From positions 166,727 to 230,726 of the forward strand of contig NZ_LMIJ01000023.1 in assembly GCF_001428665.1 (NCBI RefSeq): a stretch of 64,000 nucleotides of DNA, given 5' to 3'. A program made the translations under genes and the position numbers. This document shows, piece after piece, positions 29,101-36,507 of this stretch. Position 1 is the stretch's first letter. Each line of letters begins with the position of its first letter. Under the pieces are notes generated by a model. That model was given only the letters and a program-made list of their open reading frames with translations. It was not told the DNA's origin and did no database searches. The stretch is from Acidovorax sp. Root219 (GTDB taxonomy: Bacteria; Pseudomonadota; Gammaproteobacteria; Burkholderiales; Burkholderiaceae_C).

Positions 29101-31819
29101 GCAGGTGGCTGGCCACGCGGATGCCGGGGCGGCTGGCCCACAGCTCGGCCATCCCCGGCAGAAACGCCGGTACGCCCAGCGCCGCCAGCACCAGCAGCAC
29201 GCCCCAGGGTGCCTGCGGCCAGGGCAGAGCGCAGCACAGCAGCAGGGTCAACAGGCCGGCCGGGGCCAGCAGCGAGCGGCGCAGGTTGTCCAGCATCTTC
29301 CAGCGGCCCAGCGCGGGCAAGGCGGCACCCTGGTGGCGCCGGCCCAGCACCCAGGGCAGCAGCTGCCAGTCGCCGCGCGTCCAGCGGTGCTGGCGCTGCA
29401 CGGCCACGTCGTAGCGGGCCGGAAAGTCCTCCACCACCTCCACGTCCGACGCCAGGCCGGCGCGTGCCAGCACGCCCTCGAACAGGTCGTGGCTGAGCAG
29501 CGTGTTCTCGGGCACGCGCCCGGCCAGCGCGGCTTCGAAGGCGTCCACGTCGTAGATGCCCTTGCCGGTGTACGAGCCCTCGCCAAACAGGTCCTGGTAC
29601 ACGTCCGACACCGCGGCCGCATACGGGTCCATGCCGCCGGGGCCAGAGGTCAGCCGCTGGTACAGCGAGCCCTCCAGCCCCATGGGCAGCGCCGGCGTCA
29701 CGCGTGGCTGCAGGATGGCATGGCCTCCCACCACGCGCTGCTCGGCCGGGCTGAAAGTGGGCTGGTTCAGCGGGTGGGCCATCTTGCCGATCAGGCGCAG
29801 CGCGGCGTCGCGCGGCAGGCGCGTGTCGGCGTCGAGCGTGATGACGTAGCGCACATCGGGCAGGATGTCGGGCTGTGTCCCACCGTCCAGCGCCATGAAG
29901 CTGGTGTCCGTGGCGCCGCGCAGCAGGCGGTTGAGCTCGTGCAGCTTGCCGCGCTTGCGTTCCCAGCCCATGAAGCAGTTCTCGCCGGCATTGAAGCGGC
30001 GGTGCCGGTGCAGCAGGTAAAAGCGCTGGCCGCCAGGCGCCGGGCCGTGCCGCAGGTTCAGCGCGGCAATCGCCTCCTGCGCCACGGCAATCAGGTGGGC
30101 GTCGCTGCCTGTGACCTCGGTGGCGGCGTCCAGTCCGTCGGACAGCAGTGCAAACGACAGGTCGCCCCCTGCGCCCGCCAGGTGGTGCACCTCCAGGCTT
30201 TCGATGTGGGCGCGCAGGTCGGCCTCGCTGGTCAGCAGCGTGGGCACTACCACCAGGGTGCGCAGATGGGTGGGCACGCCATCATCCAGCGCCAGGCCTG
30301 GCAGCCCCACCGGGCCAAAGCGCCGGGTGACGCGCCGGTTGACGAGCACGCTGGCCACCTCGGTGGCAGGCAGAAAGCCGGCCAGCGCCAGCGCCACCAG
30401 CCAGCCCGGGTGCGTGCCGTGCATGCCCGCCCACCACAGGGCCGCGCCCAGCAGCAACAGCGCCAGGCCCATGATGGCGGCAATGTAGCCGCGCACGCCC
30501 AGGCCCACCTGCCAGCGGTTGAAGCGAAAGCCCCAGGGCGGCTTGAAGCCGATGGCCTGCTCCAGCGCGGGCCGGCCTTCGGCCACCAGGTGGTACCCGG
30601 GGTCGGTGGCGCGCGCGGGGGTGGCCCCGGTGCCTTGGGCGGCTACGGCTGCCTGCGCACTGGCCAGGGCCTGCTCGGCAATGGCCAACTCGGTCAGGGC
30701 CGAGCCACGTGCCAGTTGCTCGATGGCATTGCGGTAAAGGTTGCGGGTGGCAAAGTCCATCGCTGCGAAGCCGCTGCTCTCGCGCAGGCGTGCGTCCACC
30801 AGGCCCATGCCCTCGACCAGGTCGGCCCAGTCGATGTCGGACATCAGCCGCATGCTGGTGATCACGTTGCGCACGCTGACGTTCGATGCGCCCTGGCGCT
30901 GCTGGGCGTGCTCGATCACCAGGCCCACGCTGGTGCCCTGCTGGGCCAGCCGCTCTTCCAGCCACTGCAGCGCCGGGGTGGTGCGCGGGTCCTGGTCGCG
31001 CAGGCGCTTGGCCAATTGCGCGGCAAACAGCTCCGACAGCGGGCCGCTGGCGCGTGTGCCGATGTCGCCCACCAGGGCCGAATGCGCGCTGCCCGAGGCC
31101 AGCAGGCGGTTGGCCAGTGCCTGCGCATCGGCGCGGTCCGCCCGGCCGGCGCTGATCTGGTCGGCCAGCCGGCGCAGGTTTTCCACCAGCACGATGCGCA
31201 AGGTGATGGCCACCGCCCACAGCTCGCTGATCATCAGCGGCTGCACCTCCTGGTAGGCCGCAATGAAGCGGCGCAGCGCCAGCGGATCGAAGTGGCTGTC
31301 GGTATGGGCGACAAAGGCCCAGGCAATGCCGAAGACGCGCGGGTAGCCGGCAAACGGCCCCTGTGCCAGCTTGGGCAACTGCCGGTAGTAGCCCGGGGGC
31401 AGGTCGACCCGGATCTCGCGGATCTGCTCTTCCACCACGTGGTAGTTGTCCAGCAGCCAGTCGGCGGCGGGCACCACGCTGGATCCCGACTCCAGCTCGG
31501 CGGCGCTGGCCCGGTACGCGGCCAGCAACTGGCTGGCGTTGGACCGCAGGCGCCGGTGCAGCGAAGGGACCTGGGGCGGACGCAGGCTCACCTGCTGGGC
31601 GGCGGCCAGGCTGCGCGCATGCTGCTCCAGCCGCTCCATACCGAAGAGTTCTTCGCGCACGGGCGCGGTGCCGTTCCACGGCGGCGCGTCAGCGCCCCTC
31701 AGAACATGGGAGAGGGAAGACAGGGCATCGACAACAAGCACGGGCGCCTTTCGGGGCACCCCGGGGCCGCGCTGTGCCCTGTGGTGTGCCCGCTGCAGGA
31801 GAAGGGGCGAACGGGCCAC
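23189..31819 (-). CDS. ndvB: Cyclic beta-1,2-glucan synthase (NdvB/ChvB family)
   Basis: Giant inner-membrane enzyme that makes periplasmic cyclic beta-1,2-glucans, covering initiation, elongation, length control and cyclisation. At 2876 residues it matches the family (about 2830-2870). In order: an N-terminal cytoplasmic region, a GT84 domain with membrane helices around residues 440-490 and 860-960 containing LDADTRLPRD (about 660) and QRQHRWTRGDW (about 808), a glycoamylase-like central region, and a C-terminal GH94 phosphorylase-like domain with GTGDWNDGMN (about 2548), which holds the catalytic Asp. No frameshift is seen. The N-terminal start is the first ATG and could be slightly too long. 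The gene is monocistronic and upstream of the cellulose operon on the same strand. Confidence 0.94.
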   Translation of the reverse strand: MARSPLLLQRAHHRAQRGPGVPRKAPVLVVDALSSLSHVLRGADAPPWNGTAPVREELFGMERLEQHARSLAAAQQVSLRPPQVPSLHRRLRSNASQLLAAYRASAAELESGSSVVPAADWLLDNYHVVEEQIREIRVDLPPGYYRQLPKLAQGPFAGYPRVFGIAWAFVAHTDSHFDPLALRRFIAAYQEVQPLMISELWAVAITLRIVLVENLRRLADQISAGRADRADAQALANRLLASGSAHSALVGDIGTRASGPLSELFAAQLAKRLRDQDPRTTPALQWLEERLAQQGTSVGLVIEHAQQRQGASNVSVRNVITSMRLMSDIDWADLVEGMGLVDARLRESSGFAAMDFATRNLYRNAIEQLARGSALTELAIAEQALASAQAAVAAQGTGATPARATDPGYHLVAEGRPALEQAIGFKPPWGFRFNRWQVGLGVRGYIAAIMGLALLLLGAALWWAGMHGTHPGWLVALALAGFLPATEVASVLVNRRVTRRFGPVGLPGLALDDGVPTHLRTLVVVPTLLTSEADLRAHIESLEVHHLAGAGGDLSFALLSDGLDAATEVTGSDAHLIAVAQEAIAALNLRHGPAPGGQRFYLLHRHRRFNAGENCFMGWERKRGKLHELNRLLRGATDTSFMALDGGTQPDILPDVRYVITLDADTRLPRDAALRLIGKMAHPLNQPTFSPAEQRVVGGHAILQPRVTPALPMGLEGSLYQRLTSGPGGMDPYAAAVSDVYQDLFGEGSYTGKGIYDVDAFEAALAGRVPENTLLSHDLFEGVLARAGLASDVEVVEDFPARYDVAVQRQHRWTRGDWQLLPWVLGRRHQGAALPALGRWKMLDNLRRSLLAPAGLLTLLLCCALPWPQAPWGVLLVLAALGVPAFLPGMAELWASRPGIRVASHLRLLVADFRVAVLQTVAAIALLPDHAWRAVDAIVRALVRLYATHRQMLEWKTAAQSATKPRPGPAGFYRLMAGGLLLATVLAACTAAFAPASRPLVLPLLALWLAAPALAWRSSRRSVPAPQSAPALDNALALRRIARRTWRFFETFVTAAEHHLPPDNFQEDPKPVVARRTSPTNMGLYLLSAVAARDFGWAGAVQTADRLEATLASMGALARHRGHFYNWYDTGTAQVLAPAYVSSVDSGNLAGHLIALANACEGWVRAPLPGTWVQGLRDAVALARESVASVPAAQGAQGRRLLAMLAEIDTAVAAGAVEMGLPALQRLADKALKEAQDIVVPAGSGDGDALLFWSGAVRALVAEQGRDLQATGTDAPTLDMRWQGLADTARALALGMDFAFLLDPERKLLSIGYAAVENRLDANCYDLLASEARLASLFAIAKGDVETRHWFRLGRTAIPVGKGSALVSWSGSMFEYLMPSLVMRAPAGSLLEHTNTLVVQRQIAYGALQGIPWGISESAYNARDLEFTYQYSNFGVPGLGLKRGLAENLVIAPYATGLACMVDATAAGHNFARLAQLGALGQHGFYEALDFTRSRLPEGQAVAIVRNYMAHHQGMTIVAIANTLHGGQMRERFHREPMVQACELLLQERMPRLVAVAHPRAEETQTGPADVRDDLHAVRRMGAPGAGAPATHLLSNGRYAVMLTAAGTGYSRWRDVAVTRWREDATSEDWGSHVYLRDAHSGRTWSGAAEPSGRAADRYEVAFAEDHAAFTRHDGSMTTTTEVIVSAEADGEVRQVTLVNTGPRAREIDLTSYAELVLAPPAADNAHPAFSKMFVQTEYLPEFGALLATRRARSPGEPGVWAAHFAVVEGTVTAPAQYETDRGLFLGRGRTARNALAVHGGGALSNTVGTVLDPVFALRQRVRIAPGQMARVAFWTLLAPTREALLDLVDQHHDRSAFERARTLAWTQAQVQLRHIGIGAEAAADFQRLAAPILYADARFRAPADAIARGAGPQSGLWQHGISGDVPIVLLRIDDIEDIAQLHQLLQAHEYWRMKRLGVDLVVINERASSYVQDLQIAIETAVRSSQSRPRLGESLAQGVVHTLRADLMDAASRALLQSIARVALVARRGPIAQQLALMPAEAPEAVGRPAPSAPQPQHEPAPAPDTAGLEFFNGLGGFDKDGTEYVTILRDGATTPAPWINVIANPGFGFHVSADGSGYTWAGNSRENQLTPWSNDPVSDPAGEAFFVRDDASDQLWSPTAQPMRGQGTYTARHGHGYSRFLHEAHGIALELLQFVPIADPIKVSHLTLHNRTAQVRQITVTLYAEWVLGTSRGASAPFVLTERDADSGVLLARNPWSTAFAGRVAFADLGGQQTAWTTDRTEFLGRHGSLAAPAALRGHAALSGGGGAGRDPCAALQCTLTLQPGETREVTGFIGQCASAAESLALVARYRMLGVDALLQEVVRHWRSLLGAVQVRTPDRAMDIMLNGWLLYQTQACRIWARSAFYQASGAYGFRDQLQDGMALAFARPDETRAHLLRAAGRQFAEGDVQHWWLPHSGQGVRTRISDDRVWLAFATASYVQVSGDAAVLDESIAFLEGPALQPGEHDAFFQPMLADASATLFEHCALALDQTMALTGDLGLPLMGTGDWNDGMNRVGQEGRGQSVWLGWLLVRTVALMAPLADARDPARAARWRAHAEAVRAALEREAWDGAWYRRATFDDGTWLGTHDAQECRIDSIAQSWAVLSGTADPARALIAMASLGDKLVLPQEGLALLFTPPFNTTPHDPGYIKGYPPGLRENGGQYSHAAMWAIMARAQLRNDPQAGARAHALFALVNPIHHARTPDEVARYRVEPYVVAADVYSVAPHTGRGGWTWYTGAAGWMYRAGVESILGIRREGQMLVIDPCIPAEWPGFQVQIVLGDARYTVEVTAAMGQGSSVASAELDGAALPCDAGPLRLPLRMGEHHVRITLPQR

Positions 31820-31959
31820 GCCGTCCGCGTCGAAGGGGGCCTGCGTGCGGCACGCGGGCGGGCCTGCGCTTGCGCGAGGCCGTGAATGCTGCGCGCTCCC
31901 TTCAAGCCCGGTGCTTGAAGGGGGCGAACAGCCAGGGCAGAAAAGGCCCTGTTGGGGGA

Positions 31960-32094
31960 TCAGCCCTTCTTGGCTGCGCGCTGCGGCGCTGCGCCGCCGG
32001 CCTTTGCGGGGGCGGCGGGTTCCACCATCGCGACGGGCTTCTGCTTGGGCTTCTTCGATTCCTTGTTGCCGCGTTTCTGTTCTTTTCCTGCCAT
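31960..32094 (-). CDS. Small basic Lys-rich protein, function unknown
   Basis: Predicted 44-residue protein starting MAGKEQKRGNKESKKPKQK and ending in an Ala/Lys-rich tail. It has no hydrophobic segment and is probably disordered and nucleic-acid-binding in character. ATG 32094 is preceded by AAGGAG at 7-nt spacing, strong support for translation. A longer in-frame reading to 32196 lacks such a site. Similar short proteins opening MAGKEQKRGNKE occur in other Proteobacteria as far as I recall, but no function is known to me. It lies 140 bp upstream of ndvB on the same strand. Confidence 0.65.
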   Translation of the reverse strand: MAGKEQKRGNKESKKPKQKPVAMVEPAAPAKAGGAAPQRAAKKG

Positions 32095-32397
32095 GAAAGG
32101 CTCCTTCGCTTGGAACACGCCCCGTGGGTTGGCGGGCGCAATGGTCTCAGCCACCCGCAGCGGTGCCGGGGTGGGGCGTTCGGGCCCCCCCAGCAACCCT
32201 CTGCAAAGGAGGGCGCAAGCAGGTACCCGGAGGAAGGGAAAAGGTCTGCAGAACGCAGGCGTCCAGCGGCGGGACGTGATTTGAGCGGCAGTTCTTCGAC
32301 AGCAGCAGATGGTGGCGAATGCGGCGATTGCAAGGTGCCGGCGTGGGCCGGCCGTGGCGGGGCACGATGCAGGGCCGGTATCGCCTCGGGCAGAAAC
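32095..32397. other. Intergenic stretch without recognised features
   Basis: No credible gene, RNA or repeat was found in these 303 bases beyond the ribosome-binding site of the small basic protein at its left edge. Open frames here have no start context and no recognisable motifs. Confidence 0.5.
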
Positions 32398-32433
32398 AAA
32401 AAAGCCGGCGCCATGTTGTTCATGGCGTCGGCT
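32398..32433 (-). terminator. Rho-independent terminator of tRNA-Lys
   Basis: On the minus strand a 13-bp stem with one mismatch (AGCCGACGCCATG against CATGGCGCCGGCT) and a 5-nt loop is followed by six T. It lies 24 nt beyond the tRNA 3' end. Confidence 0.88.
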
Positions 32434-32456
32434 TCATGTGCCTTGCGGCTTAGATT

Positions 32457-32532
32457 TGGTGGGTCCTGAGTGACTCGAACACTCGACCTACGGATTAAGA
32501 GTCCGCTGCTCTACCAACTGAGCTAAGAACCC
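32457..32532 (-). tRNA. tRNA-Lys (anticodon CTT)
   Basis: A 76-nt cloverleaf with encoded CCA. The acceptor stem GGGTTCT pairs with AGGACCC (one G-T pair), followed by discriminator A and CCA. The D arm includes AGCTCAGTTGGTAGAGC. The anticodon stem/loop CGGACTCTTAATCCG places CTT at 34-36, decoding AAG. The T arm carries GTTCGAGTC. It is a single gene with its own promoter and terminator. Confidence 0.97.
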
Positions 32533-32573
32533 AAATCTTTTAGTGATCTGCCTGCATTGCTGCAGAGCCTCGA

Positions 32574-32603
32574 ATTATGCACTAGTTTTTGGCCGGCTTG
32601 CAA
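32574..32603 (-). promoter_or_regulatory. Promoter of tRNA-Lys
   Basis: On the minus strand TTGCAA (32603-32598) is followed after 18 nt by CATAAT (32579-32574). The predicted start site gives a leader of about 35 nt before the mature tRNA. Confidence 0.55.
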
Positions 32604-32617
32604 GTGGGGCCCAAAAA

Positions 32618-33508
32618 TTATTGCATCGCGTTGCGGCTGGCGAGTTCCACGAACAGCGCACTGTGGTCCAGTTCGCCCAGGCCGTGCTCCACGCCTTCGG
32701 AGTAGAGCGCTTCGAAAAGCGCGGTCACGGGCGCGTCGAACCCGATCTCGCCGGCCGTGGCCAGGGCGTTGCGCATGTCCTTGAGCTGCACCGTCATGCG
32801 GCCCTGGGGGGCAAAGTTGCGTTCCACCATGCGCTGGCCATGCAGTTGCAGGATGCGGCTGTCGGCAAACCCGCCGCTGATGGCCTCGCGCACCTTGGCC
32901 ATGTCGGCCCCGCCCTTGGCAGCGAACAGCAGCGCCTCGGCCACGGCGCCGATGGTGATGCCCACGATCATCTGGTTGGCCAGCTTGGCAAGCTGGCCCG
33001 CGCCGTGCGGCCCCACGTGCGTGGCGCGCCCGAAGGCGGCAAAGATCGGCAGGGCACGGGCGTAGTCCTCGGGGCGCCCACCGGCCATGATGGCCAGGGT
33101 GCCGCTTTCGGCGCCCACCGTGCCGCCGGAGACCGGCGCGTCCAGGTGGGCGATACCCATCTCGCCCAGGCGGGCCGCATGGTCGCGCGCCTCGCGCGGC
33201 TGGATGGAGGCCATGTCGATGAACAGCGCGTCGCGGCGCAGGGCCTGCGCTGCGCCGCGCTCGAAGAGCACCTGGCCCACCACGGGCCCGTTGGCGAGCA
33301 GGCTGATCACCACGTCGGCGCCGGCCACGGCAGCGCGCACATCGGAGTGGACGGTGATGCCGAAGGCAGCGAGCGGATCGGCCGCCTCGCGCGTGCGGTT
33401 CCAGGCATGGACCTCATGGCCGGCAGCGCGCAGCCGGCGCGCCATGGGCGCGCCCATCATGCCGATGCCCAGGACGGTGGTGCGCAGGGGAGGGGTGTTG
33501 TTGTTCAT
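32618..33508 (-). CDS. NAD(P)-dependent oxidoreductase, 3-hydroxyisobutyrate dehydrogenase family
   Basis: Beta-hydroxyacid dehydrogenase of 296 residues. The N-terminal Rossmann fold has VLGIGMMGAPMA (residues 12-23). The substrate motif DAPVSGGTVGAESGTLAIMAGG and the catalytic-Lys segment GAGQLAKLANQM are intact. The pattern fits tartronate-semialdehyde reductase (GarR/GlxR) about as well as 3-hydroxyisobutyrate dehydrogenase, so the substrate cannot be fixed. It diverges from the alpha/beta hydrolase gene with 130 bp between starts and lies just downstream of the tRNA promoter region on the same strand. Confidence 0.9.
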   Translation of the reverse strand: MNNNTPPLRTTVLGIGMMGAPMARRLRAAGHEVHAWNRTREAADPLAAFGITVHSDVRAAVAGADVVISLLANGPVVGQVLFERGAAQALRRDALFIDMASIQPREARDHAARLGEMGIAHLDAPVSGGTVGAESGTLAIMAGGRPEDYARALPIFAAFGRATHVGPHGAGQLAKLANQMIVGITIGAVAEALLFAAKGGADMAKVREAISGGFADSRILQLHGQRMVERNFAPQGRMTVQLKDMRNALATAGEIGFDAPVTALFEALYSEGVEHGLGELDHSALFVELASRNAMQ

Positions 33509-33638
33509 GGTCTCTGTCTCCTGGTGCGGATGTCTCTGCCGCCATCATCGGCGGTTTTCGCGGTGCAGCCTGTCATCGGGCTTGCAGTCGGCGCCACTTG
33601 CCAGGATGATGTGGCGCCAGGACGAGGAGAACACACCC

Positions 33639-34535
33639 ATGGCCCTGGACACCAAGACACCACACGACCCCGCCTGGCTGGAGTTGATGTACAACAACCG
33701 GGCGCTGGTGCCCGAGCACGTGAACTATTTCGCCCGCTGGGCGAAGGAGTCGGCCCAGGTACGGGCCGACCACCCCTGCGTGGCCGACCTGGCCTATGGC
33801 AAGGGCGCGCGCGAGACCCTGGATGTCTTTCCCACTACCCAGCTGCCGCCCGGCTCCGGCAAGGGGGCGCCGGTGCTGGTGTTCATCCACGGCGGCTACT
33901 GGCGCGCGCTCGACAAGTCGGACCACTCCTTCATCGCGCCGGCGTTCAACCGTGAAGGTGTCTGCGTGGTGGTGGTCAATTATTCGCTGTGCCCCGGCAC
34001 CCCGGAGGCACCGGTCGGCATTCCCCAGATCATGCGGCAGATGGAAAAGGCCATCGCCTGGATCTGGCAGAACATTGGGCGCTATGGCGGCGACCCGCAC
34101 CGCATCACGGTGGCGGGGCATTCGGCGGGTGGGCAACTGGCGGCCATGCTGCTCACCAGCGTCTGGCCCCTGATCGGCAACCTGCCCGACGGCGCGGTGC
34201 GCAGCGCCTTGTCGATTTCGGGGGTGCACGACCTCGATCCGCTGATGCACACACCCTTTCTGCAGGAGGCGCTCAAGCTCACCGAGCAGCAGGTGCTGCA
34301 GTACAGCCCGGCACGCCTGCAGGCGCCCGGCCAGGGCATGCTGTACTGCGCCGTCGGCGGCGATGAGAGCCCGGAGTTCATCCGCCAGGCGCGGCTGGTG
34401 CAGGACGCATGGGGCTCGCATGCCGTGCCGCGCTGCCAGGTGCTGGAAGGGCTGAACCACTTCAGCATCGTCGATGCGCTGGCCAAGCCCGGGCATGACC
34501 TGCACCACATGGCGCTGATCCTGCTCAGGGCCTGA
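33639..34535 (+). CDS. Alpha/beta hydrolase (arylformamidase/carboxylesterase-like)
   Basis: Predicted cytoplasmic serine hydrolase of 298 residues. The oxyanion-hole motif is HGGYW (84-88) and the nucleophile elbow is GHSAGG with S162. The likely acid is in the SISGVHDLDP region or later, and the likely His is in GLNHFSIVDAL near the C-terminus. HGGYW plus this layout resembles kynurenine formamidase-like and BD-FAE hydrolases. ATG 33639 is chosen because GAGGAGA lies 8 nt upstream; reading is open much farther upstream but antisense to the dehydrogenase gene. It converges with guaC. True substrate unknown. Confidence 0.88.
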   Translation: MALDTKTPHDPAWLELMYNNRALVPEHVNYFARWAKESAQVRADHPCVADLAYGKGARETLDVFPTTQLPPGSGKGAPVLVFIHGGYWRALDKSDHSFIAPAFNREGVCVVVVNYSLCPGTPEAPVGIPQIMRQMEKAIAWIWQNIGRYGGDPHRITVAGHSAGGQLAAMLLTSVWPLIGNLPDGAVRSALSISGVHDLDPLMHTPFLQEALKLTEQQVLQYSPARLQAPGQGMLYCAVGGDESPEFIRQARLVQDAWGSHAVPRCQVLEGLNHFSIVDALAKPGHDLHHMALILLRA

Positions 34536-34553
34536 CCCGCGCCGGGCGGGGGC

Positions 34554-35531
34554 TCACATCAGCAGGTGCTCGCCCGCGTTGTCGCCGCCCAGGATCACGT
34601 AGTTCACCTTGCGGATGTCCATGAGCTTCTTGCCGCCGGCGTAGCTGATGGAGCTTTGCACGTCCTGCTCCATCTCGATCAGGGTGCCCGCCAGCTTGCC
34701 CTTGATGGGCTCGAGGATGCGCTTGCCCTCCACGTGCTTGTACTCGCCCTTGTTGAAGTCGCTGGCCGAGCCGTAGTACTCCTTGAACAGGGCACCATCG
34801 ACCTCCACGGTGTTGCCGGGCGATTCTTCGTGCCCCGCGAACAGCGAGCCGATCATGACCATGCTGGCGCCAAAGCGGATGCTCTTGGCGATGTCGCCGT
34901 GGCTGCGAATGCCGCCGTCGGCAATGATGGGCTTGGTGGCCACGCGGGCGCACCACTTGAGCGCCGACAGCTGCCAGCCGCCCGTGCCGAAGCCGGTCTT
35001 GAGCTTGGTGATGCAGACCTTGCCCGGCCCTACGCCCACCTTGGTGGCGTCGGCGCCCCAGTTCTCCAGATCGATCACCGCTTCGGGCGTGGCCACGTTG
35101 CCGGCGATCACGAAGGCCGCAGGCAGTTTGGACTTGAGGTAGCCGATCATGTTCTTCACGCTGTCGGCATGGCCGTGCGCGATGTCGATGGTCACGTACT
35201 CGGGCGTGATGCCCGCAGCCGCCAACTGGTCCACGGTGTCGTAGTCAGGCTGCTTCACGCCCAGCGAGATCGAGGCATAGCAGCCCTTGGCATGCATATC
35301 CTTGACGAACTGCAGGTTGTCCAGGTCGAAGCGGTGCATGACGTAGAAATAACCGTTCTGCGCCATCCAGGTGCAGATGGTTTCGTCCACCACCGTCTTC
35401 ATGTTGGCCGGTACGACCGGCAGGCGGAATGTGCGCCCGCCCAGCTCCACGCCGGCATCGCATTCCGAGCGGCTTTCCACCTGGCACTTGCGCGGCAGCA
35501 AGAGAACGTTGTCGTAATCGAAGATTTCCAT
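34554..35531 (-). CDS. guaC: GMP reductase
   Basis: Converts GMP to IMP with NADPH, returning guanine nucleotides to the purine pool. The 325-residue protein is of the short Bacillus-type GuaC class. It starts [15 protein letters not shown] and has the IMPDH/GMPR catalytic loop [10 protein letters not shown] with C173, then [13 protein letters not shown] and [12 protein letters not shown] phosphate-binding motifs. No CBS domains are present. The start at 35531 matches the family N-terminus; an in-frame ATG at 35549 is possible. The leader carries an 8-bp inverted repeat. The gene is preceded by the terminator of the upstream secreted-protein gene, so it should have its own promoter. Confidence 0.95.
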   Translation of the reverse strand: MEIFDYDNVLLLPRKCQVESRSECDAGVELGGRTFRLPVVPANMKTVVDETICTWMAQNGYFYVMHRFDLDNLQFVKDMHAKGCYASISLGVKQPDYDTVDQLAAAGITPEYVTIDIAHGHADSVKNMIGYLKSKLPAAFVIAGNVATPEAVIDLENWGADATKVGVGPGKVCITKLKTGFGTGGWQLSALKWCARVATKPIIADGGIRSHGDIAKSIRFGASMVMIGSLFAGHEESPGNTVEVDGALFKEYYGSASDFNKGEYKHVEGKRILEPIKGKLAGTLIEMEQDVQSSISYAGGKKLMDIRKVNYVILGGDNAGEHLLM

Positions 35532-35555
35532 GAGATTTCCAAGCTCCATAAGAGG

Positions 35556-35581
35556 CTGCAGCAAAACGATTTCTGCTGCAG
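35556..35581. repeat. Perfect 8-bp inverted repeat in the guaC leader
   Basis: CTGCAGCA and TGCTGCAG are separated by 10 nt and end 25 nt before the guaC start codon. It could be an operator or an mRNA hairpin near the ribosome-binding site. It does not resemble a purine riboswitch. Confidence 0.45.
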
Positions 35582-35656
35582 TGGGCGCTTGGCTTGAAGA
35601 CCGGTCATGCGATTGGAGCTGTGATGGCTGCAACGAACCCTGCTGTGCGCAGGCAC

Positions 35657-35690
35657 AAAAAAACCGGGCAGCAAGAAACTTGGGCCCGGT
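35657..35690 (-). terminator. Rho-independent terminator between the CxxC secreted-protein gene and guaC
   Basis: On the minus strand ACCGGGC and GCCCGGT flank a 14-nt loop and run into seven T. A second 7-bp hairpin without a T run (35700-35723) lies just upstream. It follows the 238-residue secreted-protein gene. Confidence 0.82.
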
Positions 35691-35759
35691 GATTGATTCT
35701 ACCCGCGCCAACCGGTGCGGGTATATCCCTACTGTTATCTCTCCAATAGGGAACGGGTT

Positions 35760-36476
35760 CTAGGGGGCGCAGCGCGACTGTGCTGCATCGATGATCCGCC
35801 CGTCCTTGTCCTGCACCCAGCCCACCAGGCGCAGGCGGTCGGTCTTGGCGCCTTCGGGGATGTAGATGGGGCGCGAATCGCGCCAGCCCGAGCGCTCGCC
35901 TTTGGACAGGGTGTGCGGGTTGTCCAGCGAACGCTGGTACACGTTGCGCACCAGATGCCGGGCCACGGGCGAGCCCTCGGTGCCCGCCGGGATGGATTCC
36001 ACCAGCAGCAGGTAGAAGGCCCCTGCATCAGGCCCTGCAGCGGGCGCAGCGCCCCGGGTGGGCACGGGGGAGAAGGCGATCGACGCCCCCAGGTAGTCGT
36101 TGATGGCCGGCCCGTGCGACACCCGCAGCCGGCTGCCCTGCACACCCTGCACCGGGGCGGTGTTCACATCCGTGGCCGTGGGCGCCGTGCGGCCCAGGGC
36201 GGCCAGCCGCGCCAGGGCATCGCGCGTGGCGGCTGCCGACAGCGGGGCATCGTCGCCCTGCGTGCCGGGCACGATCCAGTCGAGCACCACGGTGCCGGGC
36301 GCCTTGGGGGCCGGGGTGGCCTTGTCGGCCCAGCAGCTTTCGCAGTCGGCGCTCACGAAGCGTTCGAACAGCGCGACCGGGCGGGGCACGCCGTCGCTGC
36401 TGCAGCTGGACTGGGCTGCGAGGTGGGGGGCATGCAAGGCGAGCAGCATGGCGGCGGCAAGGGCAATGTTTTTCAT
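35760..36476 (-). CDS. Secreted protein with a CxxC motif, DUF1223-like N-terminus, function unknown
   Basis: Predicted periplasmic protein of 238 residues with a clear signal peptide (MKNIALAAAMLLALHAPHLAAQ). The mature N-terminus reads VALFERFVSADCESCWADKA, which weakly recalls the ELFTSxGCxSCPPAD start of DUF1223 thioredoxin-fold proteins, with the CxxC retained as CESC. The rest is not recognised; a C-terminal cysteine is present. It is divergent from uvrD with only 31 bp between starts and followed by its own terminator. A redox role is suggested only by the CxxC. Confidence 0.6.
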   Translation of the reverse strand: MKNIALAAAMLLALHAPHLAAQSSCSSDGVPRPVALFERFVSADCESCWADKATPAPKAPGTVVLDWIVPGTQGDDAPLSAAATRDALARLAALGRTAPTATDVNTAPVQGVQGSRLRVSHGPAINDYLGASIAFSPVPTRGAAPAAGPDAGAFYLLLVESIPAGTEGSPVARHLVRNVYQRSLDNPHTLSKGERSGWRDSRPIYIPEGAKTDRLRLVGWVQDKDGRIIDAAQSRCAP

Positions 36477-36495
36477 GGCGGGCGTTGGCGCTTTC

Positions 36496-36501
36496 TACAA
36501 T
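36496..36501 (+). promoter_or_regulatory. -10 element (TACAAT) of a near-leaderless uvrD promoter
   Basis: TACAAT ends 6 nt before the uvrD ATG, so the transcript should begin at or beside the start codon. No Shine-Dalgarno sequence precedes the ATG, consistent with leaderless translation. The -35 is poor. Confidence 0.5.
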
Positions 36502-36507
36502 GCCCCC

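Noticed and set aside
23216-31885. Very long plus-strand open frames (1682 and 1173 codons) opposite ndvB
   Set aside because: They are antisense to a gene with clear family motifs and carry Gln/His/Arg/Gly-rich, motif-free sequence typical of the shadow frame in high-GC DNA.
33087-33638. Upstream extension of the alpha/beta hydrolase reading frame
   Set aside because: The extension is antisense to the 3-hydroxyisobutyrate dehydrogenase-family gene, and a good ribosome-binding site precedes ATG 33639.
35532-35760. Purine riboswitch upstream of guaC
   Set aside because: The hairpins are simple stems; no three-way junction or conserved purine-aptamer loops are seen.
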